NCBI RefSeq assembly: GCF_002056795.1
Contig: NZ_CP020104.1
Coordinates: 1 to 64,000 of the forward strand
Reading direction: 5' to 3'
Length of the DNA: 64,000 nt
From: Spirosoma aerolatum
GTDB lineage: Bacteria > Bacteroidota > Bacteroidia > Cytophagales > Spirosomataceae
Shown: positions 34,542-43,677 of the stretch, piece after piece
Position numbering within the stretch: the first letter of the stretch is position 1
How the letters are laid out: each line of letters starts with the position of its first letter
The notes under the pieces: generated by a model
Told to the model about the DNA's origin: nothing
The model's input: the letters and a program-made list of their open reading frames with translations, nothing else
Database searches by the model: none
Made by a program: the position numbers and the translations under genes

Positions 34542-35222
34542 ATGAAACTAATTGCTTTCGATGCCGACGACACGCTTTGGGTTAATGAACCCAACTACGT
34601 AGATGTGAAGCAAAAGCTATGTGATCTGCTGGCGCACCATATTGATGAGGAGACACTCTCAAGCCGATTTTATGAAACTCAGATGCGAAACATGAACCTG
34701 TTTGGATACGGAGCAAAGAGTTTTATTTTGTCGATGATCGAAACGGCGATTCAGCTAACCGATGGTGCTATAACAGGTTCTGAAATTCAGCAGATTATTG
34801 ATACCGGACGCCAGCTTATCGACTACCCGATTGATGTGCTGGATGGCATCCCTGAGGTGCTGGAAACACTTTCCAAAAACTTTGACCTGATGCTGCTGAC
34901 CAAAGGCGATCTGTTCGATCAGGAGAGTAAAATTGCGCGTTTGGGCCTGGGGCATTATTTCAAGCACATGGAAATCGTTTCGGAAAAGAATGAGCAGGCC
35001 TATCAGCGCGTATTGCAGAAATACAATGTAAAGCCAGCCGACTTTATCATGATTGGCAACTCGTTAAAGTCCGACATTCTACCTGTCGTTCATATCGGCG
35101 GACACGCCATCCACATTCCATATTCCATCACCTGGATTCATGAGCGGGTGGAAGACGAACAACTGGTCGGTAAATCATTTACTACGCTGGAAAGCGCCCG
35201 TGAGCTACTGGCTTTGTTCTGA
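34542..35222 (+). CDS. HAD superfamily hydrolase
   Basis: A 226-aa cytosolic phosphatase-like protein. HAD motif I is AFDADDTLW (Asp nucleophile near residue 7), motif II is LLTKGD (Thr), motif III Lys lies near GLGHYFKHMEIVSEKNEQ, and motif IV is MIGNSLKSDILP. A four-helix cap between motifs I and II suggests a small-molecule phosphatase. Substrate unknown. Its 3' end overlaps the convergent hypothetical gene by 18 nt. Confidence 0.9.
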   Translation: MKLIAFDADDTLWVNEPNYVDVKQKLCDLLAHHIDEETLSSRFYETQMRNMNLFGYGAKSFILSMIETAIQLTDGAITGSEIQQIIDTGRQLIDYPIDVLDGIPEVLETLSKNFDLMLLTKGDLFDQESKIARLGLGHYFKHMEIVSEKNEQAYQRVLQKYNVKPADFIMIGNSLKSDILPVVHIGGHAIHIPYSITWIHERVEDEQLVGKSFTTLESARELLALF

Positions 35223-35930
35223 GGAATGGCGCTTGTCGTATCGCACGAGGGCTTCAACCAGAACATCGTCGGCCAGATTCTGCGAATGGGCCGCAATAAA
35301 GTCGGCGAGTTCGCGCCCCATATCGGGTAACACCCGGCTGAGTGAATACTCGGTAGGAATGATAAAACGGGGCCGATCACCTGCTTTTTGTAGGTAGAAA
35401 TCTTTTGATAAAATGTATTTTCCATCGAATCGGTCTTCAGGAGGGGTACGTCTGGTGTACAGTTTGCGGTCAATCGGTCGAAGCTGCTTACTCCAACGGC
35501 AAAACAATTTTGTAGCACCATCATACAGAACTTCGTAGTAAGTAACTCGCTGTATACCCAATACTTTGTAAGGATCGCTAATGAACCGACGACCTTCGAA
35601 CAAAAACTCATCGGGTAAAGCCTGTACTATGCCTACGGAATCGCTTAGCCCGCAATAAATCTGATCGACAACCAGGTTATAAGCAATGGCAGCAGGCACC
35701 TTATACTGATTTCTATACACCAGATAGCCATAGTGCCAGATCTGGTCGTTCAGATAAGGTGTTCCTAAATACGTAGGTGAATACCAGGTAGACCTGAAAT
35801 TTTCTACAGTAATTAATCGACCTTTTTCATCCTGCGTAATAACCCGATACGGACGTTGGCCCTGGGCAAAACTCATGTTCTGACAAACTATACAGACCAC
35901 GATGCTGAATAGATAGGCGAAGCGTTCCAT
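35205..35930 (-). CDS. Hypothetical secreted protein
   Basis: A 241-aa protein with a signal peptide (MERFAYLFSIVVCIVCQNMSFAQ). The mature part is beta-rich and aromatic (STWYSPTYLGTPYLND, HYGYLVYRNQYKVPAAIAYNL) and looks like a periplasmic or cell-surface protein. No family is recognised. Its last 18 nt overlap the HAD gene on the other strand, in a convergent arrangement. The 136-bp gap before the nitrilase gene holds only a short AGAGAG...CTCTCT-like hairpin near 36004-36034. Confidence 0.6.
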   Translation of the reverse strand: MERFAYLFSIVVCIVCQNMSFAQGQRPYRVITQDEKGRLITVENFRSTWYSPTYLGTPYLNDQIWHYGYLVYRNQYKVPAAIAYNLVVDQIYCGLSDSVGIVQALPDEFLFEGRRFISDPYKVLGIQRVTYYEVLYDGATKLFCRWSKQLRPIDRKLYTRRTPPEDRFDGKYILSKDFYLQKAGDRPRFIIPTEYSLSRVLPDMGRELADFIAAHSQNLADDVLVEALVRYDKRHSSEQSQ

Positions 35931-36066
35931 GCCTGTGGTAGATGGTAGTTGCTATAACGTTCTGAGCGAATATAGTTGCTAAACCAGCTATAGGTTAGGA
36001 CGTTAAGAGAGAATAGTTAAAATTAATCTCTTTTAAATGCAGATTTTTAGGCTTCTTAATAGAAGC

Positions 36067-36849
36067 TTATTCGATAAAATATTGGTCTGCATCTAGATTG
36101 GCTGGAAATTTCTGCCGAAATGCCTGTAAATCATCCAGGGAAATCGTTTGCTGATGAGCGATTTCGGTATCGGTATGGCGGGCAAGTACTTCCCCTTTAA
36201 AGTCAATGATGGCTGAGTCGCCCGAGTAGGGGTGGCCGTTTCCATCGATACCCACGCGATTGACGCCCGCTACATAGGCCAGATTTTCGATAGCTCGTGC
36301 CTGCAATAGCGTATTCCAGGGGGCTCGACGAACGGCTGGCCAGTTGGCTACATACAGGAGCAAGTCATAAGCAAACTCATGGGATTGGCCATCGGTGTTC
36401 CGGCTCCAGACCGGAAACCGAAGATCGTAGCAGACAAGCGGACAGATTCGCCAGCCTTTCCATTCTTTGATAATCCGACGAGTTCCAGCCGTATAAATTT
36501 TTTCTTCGCCCGCCATGCGGAACAGATGCCGTTTGTCGTAGGTATCGAACTGCCCATCGGGCTGCATCCAGACGAGCCGATTGAAGAACTTACCTCCTTC
36601 CTTTACCACATAACTTCCCGTTACTACAGCACCCGTTTGTGCCGCCATCTGCTTAAGCCAGCGGAAGGTGGTCAGGTTCATAGGCTCTGCTACAGAAGCG
36701 GCATCCATTGTGAAGCCCGTCGTAAACATTTCGGGCAATACGATCAGGTCACTAGGCTCGGTGAGGTTAAAAATACGCTCCTCCAGCATGGCGCGGTTCG
36801 CTACCGGATCTTGCCAGTATAAGTTGGTTTGGAGGAGAGAGATATTCAT
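36067..36849 (-). CDS. Nitrilase family protein, omega-amidase YafV-like
   Basis: A 260-aa carbon-nitrogen hydrolase with the Glu-Lys-Cys triad: Glu in VLPEMFTTGF, Lys in DTYDKRHLF, Cys in LVCYDLRFPVWSRN. This order and the length match YafV/omega-amidase, which hydrolyses 2-oxoglutaramate or 2-oxosuccinamate to the 2-oxo acid and ammonia (metabolite repair). The frame is open to 36891, but MNISLLQTNLYWQ at 36849 fits; the extra codons lie in a palindrome. The deformylase gene lies upstream on the same strand. Confidence 0.85.
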   Translation of the reverse strand: MNISLLQTNLYWQDPVANRAMLEERIFNLTEPSDLIVLPEMFTTGFTMDAASVAEPMNLTTFRWLKQMAAQTGAVVTGSYVVKEGGKFFNRLVWMQPDGQFDTYDKRHLFRMAGEEKIYTAGTRRIIKEWKGWRICPLVCYDLRFPVWSRNTDGQSHEFAYDLLLYVANWPAVRRAPWNTLLQARAIENLAYVAGVNRVGIDGNGHPYSGDSAIIDFKGEVLARHTDTEIAHQQTISLDDLQAFRQKFPANLDADQYFIE

Positions 36850-36868
36850 AGTAGAATGTACAAGGAAC

Positions 36869-36916
36869 AATGTAGAATGGACGATTAGCAACCAACCTAA
36901 TTGTCCATTCTACATT
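36869..36916. repeat. AATGTAGAATGGAC-type inverted repeat
   Basis: Arms 36869-36886 and 36899-36916 pair with one mismatch over 18 nt, loop 12 nt, between the nitrilase start and the deformylase stop. The left side carries a second GTAGAATGTA word (36851-36860). No U-tract; a junction palindrome rather than a clear terminator. Confidence 0.55.
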
Positions 36917-36921
36917 CTACA

Positions 36922-37494
36922 TTACTTTGGAAACTTCATTTTATACTCCGCGTCGGTTTTGCCTTTTGAGATATCGGCCAGTTTTTTCTTGATGAGCGTC
37001 CGGCGGATAGGAGGTAGGTAATCGGTAAACAGTTTGCCTTCCAGGTGGTCGTACTCGTGCTGAATAATTCGGGCCGCCATGCCATCGTATTCTTCTTCGT
37101 GTTCGTTCCAATCGGTATCAAAATAGCGAATAACGACAATTTCAGGTCGGAACACTTCGCCCCGAATACCTGGAATACTCAGACAACCTTCCTCAAAGCC
37201 CCAATCGTCGCCCGCTTCTTCAATAATTTCAGGATTGATAAATACTTTTTTGAAATCAATCAGGCTTTGGTCAATTTCTTCTTCGGGCTCGCCTTCATTC
37301 ATTGGGGAGCCATCGACCACAAACATCCGAATACTTTGCCCAATCTGTGGGGCCGCTAAGCCAACACCCGAAGCCGCGTACATGGTTTCGAACATATTCT
37401 CGCTCAACGTTTTTACGTCAATGCTACCGGGTTCAATGTCTTTAGCCCGCTTCCGTAAAACGGGGTCGCCATAGGCAATTATTGGGAGTATCAT
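36922..37494 (-). CDS. def: Peptide deformylase
   Basis: A 190-aa metalloenzyme that removes the N-formyl group from nascent proteins. All three active-site motifs are present: GVGLAAPQIG, EEGCLSIPG (Cys ligand) and QHEYDHLEG (two His and Glu). The C-terminal tail ISKGKTDAEYKMKFPK is longer than in E. coli Def. It is flanked by junction palindromes on both sides, and ruvX follows upstream on the same strand. Confidence 0.95.
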   Translation of the reverse strand: MILPIIAYGDPVLRKRAKDIEPGSIDVKTLSENMFETMYAASGVGLAAPQIGQSIRMFVVDGSPMNEGEPEEEIDQSLIDFKKVFINPEIIEEAGDDWGFEEGCLSIPGIRGEVFRPEIVVIRYFDTDWNEHEEEYDGMAARIIQHEYDHLEGKLFTDYLPPIRRTLIKKKLADISKGKTDAEYKMKFPK

Positions 37495-37500
37495 AAATTT

Positions 37501-37582
37501 AATGAATAATGGATAATGGATAATGAAAAACGTCTACAGGAAGTATTATGTATTATCCATTTTTCATTATCCATTATTCATT
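37501..37582. repeat. AATGAATAATGGATAATG inverted repeat with one extra unit
   Basis: Left arm 37501-37530 and right arm 37561-37582. The right arm complement is AATGAATAATGGATAATGAAAA; the left arm is the same with one extra GATAATG unit, as if gained by replication slippage. It fills the 86-bp gap between def and ruvX and overlaps the last two bases of the ruvX stop region. Confidence 0.6.
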
Positions 37583-37994
37583 ACTTTTTGCTTTCCATGT
37601 ACGATTGTAGAATGATGGCGGCACTTACTTTATCGATGTTTCCTTTCTCGCGTCGGTCCTTTTTGGTACTTCCTCCGGCAATCATGGCCTGCAAGGCCAT
37701 TACTGAGGTGAACCGTTCGTCGTGCCAGTGGACCGGAATATCGGGGAATGCGTTCTGCAAATGCGTCACAAACTTCCGAACCCGGGCGGTATTGTCGGTA
37801 TCGGCACCATCTAGTCCTTTGGGCAAGCCCACTATATAAGCTTCGACGGGTTCGCGCTGCGTATAGGCCTTTAAAAACTTTAATACTTCGTGGGAAGGCA
37901 CCGTTTCCAACGCCGAGGCAATTAATTGCAGGGGGTCAGTAACGGCTATACCCGTTCGCTTCGAACCGTAATCGATCGCTAATAGTCTTGCCAT
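37581..37994 (-). CDS. ruvX: Putative pre-16S rRNA nuclease / Holliday junction resolvase-like RuvX
   Basis: A 137-aa YqgF-family protein. The RNase H-like core is recognised by LLAIDYGSKRTGIAVTDP with the first catalytic Asp, YIVGLPKGLDG, and the C-terminal DERFTSVMA and DKVSAAIILQSYM with the other acidic residues. The family processes 16S rRNA ends in E. coli. The ORF extends to 38075, but the ATG at 37994 matches the family start MARLLAIDYG. Confidence 0.92.
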   Translation of the reverse strand: MARLLAIDYGSKRTGIAVTDPLQLIASALETVPSHEVLKFLKAYTQREPVEAYIVGLPKGLDGADTDNTARVRKFVTHLQNAFPDIPVHWHDERFTSVMALQAMIAGGSTKKDRREKGNIDKVSAAIILQSYMESKK

Positions 37995-38062
37995 TTCGGT
38001 AACAAAGGTACGAAGGTTGATGGCAGGGTGCAAGAAGCGCGGGGCAGGGATAGCAGGGCACT

Positions 38063-38686
38063 CTACGCTTTCCAATCTATACTAACCCCTGCTCCAGGCC
38101 CTCCCTGCCACTTCTCCACATCGGCCCACGTATCCAGATCGATGGTACCTAGGTCAAAAGCCACTTCGGCACAATCATCCGCATGTTGTTGTATGAGCTT
38201 ACGGGCACCTACATCGCCGGAGAGTTGCATAAACGTCGAGCGGTAGCTTATTGAAAATAAGGCGGGTACACCTAAATGATCAGGGTTGCCATACCGGCAT
38301 GCAACGATTCCTTTGCCGGTCTGTTGCTGGGTATTAATAACCTTTTGCAGTAAATCAACCGTAACGAAGGGCTGGTCGGTCAGGAGAACCAGGAAGGATT
38401 CTATTGAGGTGTCGGTCAGACTAGTCAAGCCAGCGTGTAAAGAAGAGGCCAACCCCTCCTGCCAGTTCGGATTGGTTACTAGCTGAACGGGTAGATGCTG
38501 AATTACAGGCTGAATGAGCGATTGGTTGGCGCCCAAAACGACAATAACTGGCCCGGCCTTTAGCGATAATGCGGTTTGAACAATACGTTGAATCAGTGAC
38601 GTACCGTCCTGTGTCAATAACTGTTTCGGCTGACCTCCGAGTCGGTTAGAAGCACCCGCTGCCAGGATGATTGTGGCGAGACTCAT
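38063..38686 (-). CDS. mocA: Molybdenum cofactor cytidylyltransferase (MocA-like)
   Basis: A 207-aa nucleotidyltransferase with the motif LAAGASNRLGGQPKQLL, followed by LLTDQPFVTVDLLQ and FDLGTIDLDTWAD near the C-terminus. MocA adds CMP to molybdopterin to give the cytosine dinucleotide form used by molybdenum hydroxylases. It overlaps xdhC by 4 nt and is in one operon with the hydroxylase subunits downstream in this scheme (upstream in coordinates), so that role is strongly supported. It could also be a related MobA-like GMP transferase, but the neighbours argue for MocA. Confidence 0.85.
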   Translation of the reverse strand: MSLATIILAAGASNRLGGQPKQLLTQDGTSLIQRIVQTALSLKAGPVIVVLGANQSLIQPVIQHLPVQLVTNPNWQEGLASSLHAGLTSLTDTSIESFLVLLTDQPFVTVDLLQKVINTQQQTGKGIVACRYGNPDHLGVPALFSISYRSTFMQLSGDVGARKLIQQHADDCAEVAFDLGTIDLDTWADVEKWQGGPGAGVSIDWKA

Positions 38687-39870
38687 GCGTCCAGGCCTAC
38701 TGTACCCGCACCGATGTCTTCTAAATCAATCGACGTACCGAGTCGGCCATAACCGGCGGCATTGCCCGAAACTCGTTCATGAATAGGGCCTGATTTGTCT
38801 TTCAAAAAACTGCCGGTTCGTCGGGTGAAGAACGCTTTTATTTCGGCAATAATGGAAAGCGCAATTTCGTCCGGAGTTTCAGCGCCCAGATCCAGACCAA
38901 TCGGCGAATGAACGCGATTTAATTGAGCTTCCGAGAACGATAACCGATCTTTAGCAAATTCGTCCTGCATTTTGTCGAACCGTTTGCGGGGGCCCAGCAT
39001 ACCAATATAGGGCACTTCGGTTTTAAGAAGCTCCTGCAATACCGCTCGGTCGTAGTTGAAGTTATGCGACATCAGTACCGCTGCCGTGCGATCCGAAATG
39101 GTCAGTTGATCGAGCACCACCTGTCGGTCGGCATACAGAACACAGGTGGCGGCCGGGAATCGTTTAGGCGATAGGTGAGCAATGCAGTCGTCGGTAACGG
39201 TTACCTGCCAGCCTATTTCACGAGCGAGTTTGGCTACGGGAATCACATCGTATCCTGCCCCAAAAATGACTAATTCGATGCCCGGATCGATGCGTTCTAT
39301 AAATACTTCGACAGTTTCCAGCCCAACTGTATAGCCTTTTGTCAATGGTTTCCCCAGATCGAAGACCTCTTCCATATCGGGCTTAAGCCAGGTCGGTACA
39401 GAGTCATCGGCTAGTCCTGTCAGCACAAACCGATTGCCAGGGAGTAATGTAGTGCCATCACTTTTCAGAATGGTGGCTAAAGCTCGGACATCACGTTTCT
39501 GGGCAAATTCCTTCAGAAACGCGATTGGGTTTTGGGGATTCGTAGGTTGAATCGGTTCGATCAGTACGTCGATAATGCCGTTGCAGCCTAACCCTACTCC
39601 AAAGCTGTTAGCCCCATCGTCCATGGTATCGTAAGTAACCACAATGGGTTGCCCATCGAGCATTACCTGTCGGGCTTTCCGTAGCGCATCGCCTTCCAGA
39701 CAACCGCCACTGATCGCTCCTTCCCAACGCCCGTCGTCCGTAATGAGCATACGGGCGCCCGGACGCCGATACGAAGACCCTTCGACCCAGACAACAGTTG
39801 CCAAAGCGGCTTTCCGCTGCGAAAAGTCAATCTGCTCAAAAACGTCGACGATACGGGTTATTTCCTTCAT
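38683..39870 (-). CDS. xdhC: XdhC/CoxI family molybdenum cofactor insertion protein
   Basis: A 395-aa protein with the XdhC/CoxI domain at the N-terminus (ATVVWVEGSSYRRPGARMLI, GAISGGCLEGDA) and a Rossmann domain at the C-terminus (LVIFGAGYDVIPVAKLAREIGW, SHNFNYDRAVLQELL, YIGMLGPRKR). These proteins bind Moco, promote its sulfuration and deliver it to xanthine-dehydrogenase-type enzymes. It is translated right after the hydroxylase large subunit, separated by a 15-bp palindrome, and overlaps mocA. The start at 39870 is preferred over the TTG-like extension to 39939. Confidence 0.88.
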   Translation of the reverse strand: MKEITRIVDVFEQIDFSQRKAALATVVWVEGSSYRRPGARMLITDDGRWEGAISGGCLEGDALRKARQVMLDGQPIVVTYDTMDDGANSFGVGLGCNGIIDVLIEPIQPTNPQNPIAFLKEFAQKRDVRALATILKSDGTTLLPGNRFVLTGLADDSVPTWLKPDMEEVFDLGKPLTKGYTVGLETVEVFIERIDPGIELVIFGAGYDVIPVAKLAREIGWQVTVTDDCIAHLSPKRFPAATCVLYADRQVVLDQLTISDRTAAVLMSHNFNYDRAVLQELLKTEVPYIGMLGPRKRFDKMQDEFAKDRLSFSEAQLNRVHSPIGLDLGAETPDEIALSIIAEIKAFFTRRTGSFLKDKSGPIHERVSGNAAGYGRLGTSIDLEDIGAGTVGLDA

Positions 39871-39886
39871 AATGTAGGGTGTTCTG

Positions 39887-39933
39887 TTTACGGTAGCTGA
39901 CGAGAACAATATAGCCGGGTCAGCTACCGTAAA
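39887..39933. repeat. 15-bp perfect inverted repeat TTTACGGTAGCTGAC
   Basis: Arms 39887-39901 and 39919-39933 are perfectly complementary, loop 17 nt, in the gap between the hydroxylase large subunit and xdhC. The word TTTACGG recurs at other junctions (17459-17520 and 52048-52119). Could be an intercistronic hairpin. Confidence 0.6.
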
Positions 39934-39943
39934 TTGCAATCGA

Positions 39944-42148
39944 TTATACCTTCTCTAAATCAAACGGTAACGTACGAATTCGCTTGCCCGTGGCGGCAAA
40001 GACAGCGTTGGCCAGTGCAGGAGCCAGAGGAGGCAAACCCGGTTCGCCAACGCCTTTGATCGTCGGTCCGCCTTCGGCCAGAATATGTACCTCAACTTCA
40101 GGCATTTCCTGGATACGCAGCATTCGGTTCGCGTCAAAATTTGTCTGTACCGTCCGACCGTTGGCGAAGGTAATGCCATCTTTGGTAGCGGCAGTCAGGG
40201 CCATCGCAATAGCGCCTTCTACCTGCGCTTTTACGGTATCGGGGTTCACGACTGTACCGAGGTCAATGACGCAATAGACTTTGTCAACGGTGATGCCGCC
40301 CGATTTGTTTTTCGAGACTTCGACCACCTGACCGGCTAATCCAGCGAAAAACTCCCACTGAGCTACACCCCGGCCTTTTCCCTCAGGCAGCGGCTTATCC
40401 CAACCCGAAACCGCTTTCAGTTTAGTCATCATCCGCCTGGCGTCGGTATCCTTCGTTAGCAAGCTTAATCGGAACGCCATTGGGTCTTTCCCGGCTTTGT
40501 GGGCCATTTCGTCCAGAAAGCACTCGTGCGCAAAGGCAACCGTCGAACTAGTTACCGAACGCCAGTACGTGAGCGGAATATGAATGTCTGAATGGACGTA
40601 GCGAGTACGTAGGTTCGGAATCTCATATTTCTGCTCGCCCGTTCCTTCGAGCATGGTGCCGTCGGGTTTGGTTTTGTCGTATTTCTCACTCATCGTCGCG
40701 TCGATAGAGGGGGAAATAACCTTGTGCTGGAACGCAATGGCTTTCCCGTCGGCTGATAAGGCTCCGCGCATGGCTGAGAATGTGAGTGGGCGGAAAGGTC
40801 CCAGGCTTGTATCATCTTCGCGGGTCCAGACAACTTTTACGGGTTTGCCAACCGTTTTCGACAACAGAGCCGCTTCGGTAGCAAAATCCTGCGTGAGTCG
40901 ACGGCCAAAACCGCCACCATTGAACATGACATGCACCGTAACATTATCGGGTGATACCTTCAACACCTTCGCAACCTCATCTTTTACCAGATCGCCCCCT
41001 TGCGTCGATACCCAAAGCTCAATTTTGTCGTCTGACTGGTAATGAGCCAGCGCGTTCATCGGCTCCATGGGGGAGTGGCTCACCATAGGAGTTTCATAGA
41101 ACGCTTCCAGTTTGGTTGGGGCTTCGGCAAAGGTTATGTCAAAATCGCCTGTGTTATGACCCACTACACCCTCTGCCTTCTCCAGATGACGAAGGCTTTT
41201 TTCGTAGTCGGCCGAGTTGAAGGTATCATGATGCTGATGGTCCCACTGCACCTTGAGTGCTTTCCGTCCCTGTAAGGCAGCCCAGTACGTATCGGCCAGA
41301 ACGGCAACGCCTTCGTAACGGTTTTTGCCCATGATCCGCTCTACTTTCACCGCTTTCTGAACCCCTTTTACGTTCAGGGCTTGGGCCGCATCGAAGCTAA
41401 CGAGTTTACTACCCAGCACCGGACACCGTTCGATAGACGCGTAGAGCATTCCCGCTATTTTAGCATCCATTCCAAACTTCGCCTGACCATTTACCTTCGG
41501 CGGTACATCGGGCCGGGGAATCGACTTGCCCAGCATCGTGAACTGTTTCGGGTCTTTCAGCTTCGGCTCTTTCGGTACAGGAAGTTTGGCCGCTGTTTCG
41601 GCCAGTTGCCCGTAGGTGAGTTTTTTGCCTGATGGTTTGTGAATTACCGTCGCATTTTCAGCGTAACATTCCTCGACGGGCACATTCCATTGATCGCTGG
41701 CGGCTTTGATGAGCATCTCGCGGGCTGAGGCTCCCACTTTTCGCATCTGCGTATAGCCACCCCGAATGGAGCCGCTGCCACCCACCGCCTGCGACCACAT
41801 ACCACCATATTTTTTTTCTCCACCCGTTTGCCGGATAATGACTTTATCCAGTGGTACTTCCAGCTCTTCGGCAATCAGCGCGGGCACCGACTGATAGGTT
41901 CCCTGTCCAATTTCGGGACGGGGGTTCATAAGGGTAATTTGCCCCGATTTGTCGATCAGTACGTAAGGAGTAAGTTCGGCCGTTTCAGGCTGGGCCAGTC
42001 CAGGCTGGGCACTCAGGTTATGTACCGGGCTGGCCAGCAGATCGGTGCCCGATAGGCCCAGCGCAAACGTAGCCCCAGTCAGTCCGGCTGCTTTCAGAAA
42101 AGCCCGACGGGACGGGTTCGATTCAGATTGTTTCGGGTTATGGCTCAT
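39944..42148 (-). CDS. Molybdenum hydroxylase large subunit (isoquinoline 1-oxidoreductase beta-like)
   Basis: A 734-aa molybdopterin-binding subunit of the xanthine dehydrogenase family, IorB type. The N-terminus is a twin-arginine signal ([20 protein letters not shown]), so it is exported folded. The substrate/Mo domain has the [10 protein letters not shown] region, [15 protein letters not shown] and the C-terminal catalytic-glutamate phrase [19 protein letters not shown]. With the Fe-S subunit it hydroxylates an N-heterocycle or oxidises an aldehyde using water. Actual substrate unknown. Overlaps the small subunit gene by 4 nt. Confidence 0.88.
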   Translation of the reverse strand: MSHNPKQSESNPSRRAFLKAAGLTGATFALGLSGTDLLASPVHNLSAQPGLAQPETAELTPYVLIDKSGQITLMNPRPEIGQGTYQSVPALIAEELEVPLDKVIIRQTGGEKKYGGMWSQAVGGSGSIRGGYTQMRKVGASAREMLIKAASDQWNVPVEECYAENATVIHKPSGKKLTYGQLAETAAKLPVPKEPKLKDPKQFTMLGKSIPRPDVPPKVNGQAKFGMDAKIAGMLYASIERCPVLGSKLVSFDAAQALNVKGVQKAVKVERIMGKNRYEGVAVLADTYWAALQGRKALKVQWDHQHHDTFNSADYEKSLRHLEKAEGVVGHNTGDFDITFAEAPTKLEAFYETPMVSHSPMEPMNALAHYQSDDKIELWVSTQGGDLVKDEVAKVLKVSPDNVTVHVMFNGGGFGRRLTQDFATEAALLSKTVGKPVKVVWTREDDTSLGPFRPLTFSAMRGALSADGKAIAFQHKVISPSIDATMSEKYDKTKPDGTMLEGTGEQKYEIPNLRTRYVHSDIHIPLTYWRSVTSSTVAFAHECFLDEMAHKAGKDPMAFRLSLLTKDTDARRMMTKLKAVSGWDKPLPEGKGRGVAQWEFFAGLAGQVVEVSKNKSGGITVDKVYCVIDLGTVVNPDTVKAQVEGAIAMALTAATKDGITFANGRTVQTNFDANRMLRIQEMPEVEVHILAEGGPTIKGVGEPGLPPLAPALANAVFAATGKRIRTLPFDLEKV

Positions 42149-42651
42149 CGTTCACCGATTTTAGGGGCTGATTTGGGTAGTTTGGGCGCCGATGTCATCT
42201 CGGCCGATGCCGTATGAATGGCCTGACGAATCCGATTGTAGGTACCACAGCGGCAAATATTCCCCTGCATAGCGGCATCAATATCCGCATCGGTTGGCTT
42301 GGGCGTTTGTTTCAGCAGGGCCAGTGCCGACATGATCTGGCCTGACTGGCAATAACCACACTGCGGCACCTGATGCTCGATCCAGGCTTTTTGAATCGGG
42401 TGGTCGCCATTCTTCGAGATACCTTCGATGGTCGTGATTTTATGACCTGCTGCCGCCGAAACCGGGAAGCTACAGGAACGGATCGGGTTGCCATCAAGAT
42501 GTACCGTGCAGGCACCGCATTGGGCGATACCACAGCCGAATTTGGTGCCCGTTAGTCCGACAACATCCCGAATGGCCCATAGTAAGGGCATTTGAGGATC
42601 AATGTCCAGCGTATGCACCTGATTATTAATCGTTAGCTTTACCGCAGCCAT
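42145..42651 (-). CDS. Molybdenum hydroxylase [2Fe-2S] subunit
   Basis: A 168-aa protein with two [2Fe-2S] domains. The plant-type ferredoxin cluster uses [15 protein letters not shown] plus a later Cys in IRSCSFPVS; the second, helical cluster uses [10 protein letters not shown] and [11 protein letters not shown]. It passes electrons from the Mo centre of the large subunit. It has no signal peptide and probably travels with the Tat-exported large subunit. The gene is first in the operon small subunit - large subunit - xdhC - mocA. Confidence 0.93.
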   Translation of the reverse strand: MAAVKLTINNQVHTLDIDPQMPLLWAIRDVVGLTGTKFGCGIAQCGACTVHLDGNPIRSCSFPVSAAAGHKITTIEGISKNGDHPIQKAWIEHQVPQCGYCQSGQIMSALALLKQTPKPTDADIDAAMQGNICRCGTYNRIRQAIHTASAEMTSAPKLPKSAPKIGER

Positions 42652-42787
42652 AACGAATAAAGATAGGGTTTGAAAACTTGTTTATAGACGGAAAGATACA
42701 AATTATAGCTGAAACCTGCTCCGTTTTATAGATACATGGTTTATTGGGGGGATAGATAGTAATTGTTGTGCCCATGGAGTTGCCAAA

Positions 42788-43579
42788 ATGACGGAAAGCG
42801 TTTTAACTTTCCCCATGACTTTTGCTGAACAATTAACGACCTACTTCCAGACCGTTGCCGAAGAGTGCATTTTAGGCCTTTCGCTCGATTGTGTTATCTT
42901 TGGTTTTCATGATACACGGCTGAAAGTTTTATTGCTACGCTGGAAAGACACAAACGAGTGGTGTCTGCCGGGTGGGTTTATTTATAAGGAAGAATCGGTT
43001 GATACAGCTGCCGAACGTGTATTGCGCGAACGTACCGGATTAGACCAGATTTATCTCCAACAGTTTCATTTGTTTGGCGAAGCCGTTCGGTACGACTGGC
43101 AGGATACCTGGCAGCGACAGCAAATCCCTTTTTCATTTGGCAGTCGATGGCCGAAGCGGACCATATCGGCAGGCTATTACGCGCTGGTCGATTATACAAA
43201 AGTGACGTCAACCACCGATTTTATGTCGGACGAGTGTAATTGGTGGGATGTCAGTGAATTGCCATCAATGCTTTACGATCATCGGAATATTGTTGATGTA
43301 GCGCTTAAAACGATTCGGCTTCAACTTAACTGGCAACCCATTGGATTGAATCTGATGCCCGAAAAGTTCACTATCCCCGAACTACAACGACTATACGAAG
43401 CCGTACTGGGCCGGACACTGGATGCCCGTAATTTTCATAAAAAGATAACCGGCTTAAATATTCTAAAACGACTGGACGAACGCCGTACGGGTGGTGCCCA
43501 TAAATCACCTTACCTCTACCAGTTCGATGAAGAAAACTACCAGAAAGCGCTCATCAACGGGAGCTTGATTTTTATCTGA
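42788..43579 (+). CDS. Nudix-related transcriptional regulator (NrtR/AraR type)
   Basis: A 263-aa protein with an N-terminal Nudix fold (VIFGFHDTRLKVLLLRWK, WCLPGGFIYKEES) and a C-terminal winged-helix part (FTIPELQRLYEAVLGRTLDARNFHKKI). The Nudix box degenerates at the catalytic segment: RVLRERTGL replaces RELxEETGL, so two of the metal-binding Glu are gone. This is the pattern of Nudix-type transcription factors that sense a sugar or nucleotide rather than hydrolyse it. Neighbour genes include an oxidoreductase and NagB/PIG-L, which suggests a sugar-related regulon. An ATG at 42815 (M10) is an alternative start. Confidence 0.75.
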   Translation: MTESVLTFPMTFAEQLTTYFQTVAEECILGLSLDCVIFGFHDTRLKVLLLRWKDTNEWCLPGGFIYKEESVDTAAERVLRERTGLDQIYLQQFHLFGEAVRYDWQDTWQRQQIPFSFGSRWPKRTISAGYYALVDYTKVTSTTDFMSDECNWWDVSELPSMLYDHRNIVDVALKTIRLQLNWQPIGLNLMPEKFTIPELQRLYEAVLGRTLDARNFHKKITGLNILKRLDERRTGGAHKSPYLYQFDEENYQKALINGSLIFI

Positions 43580-43677
43580 CCTGTCTTGCATGGCTACTCT
43601 TATCTAATTCGTAACCTGATCGGGCCAACATTAACGCACGCTGCGCAGTTGTTTTCAGGAATACAACAATTGATTCT

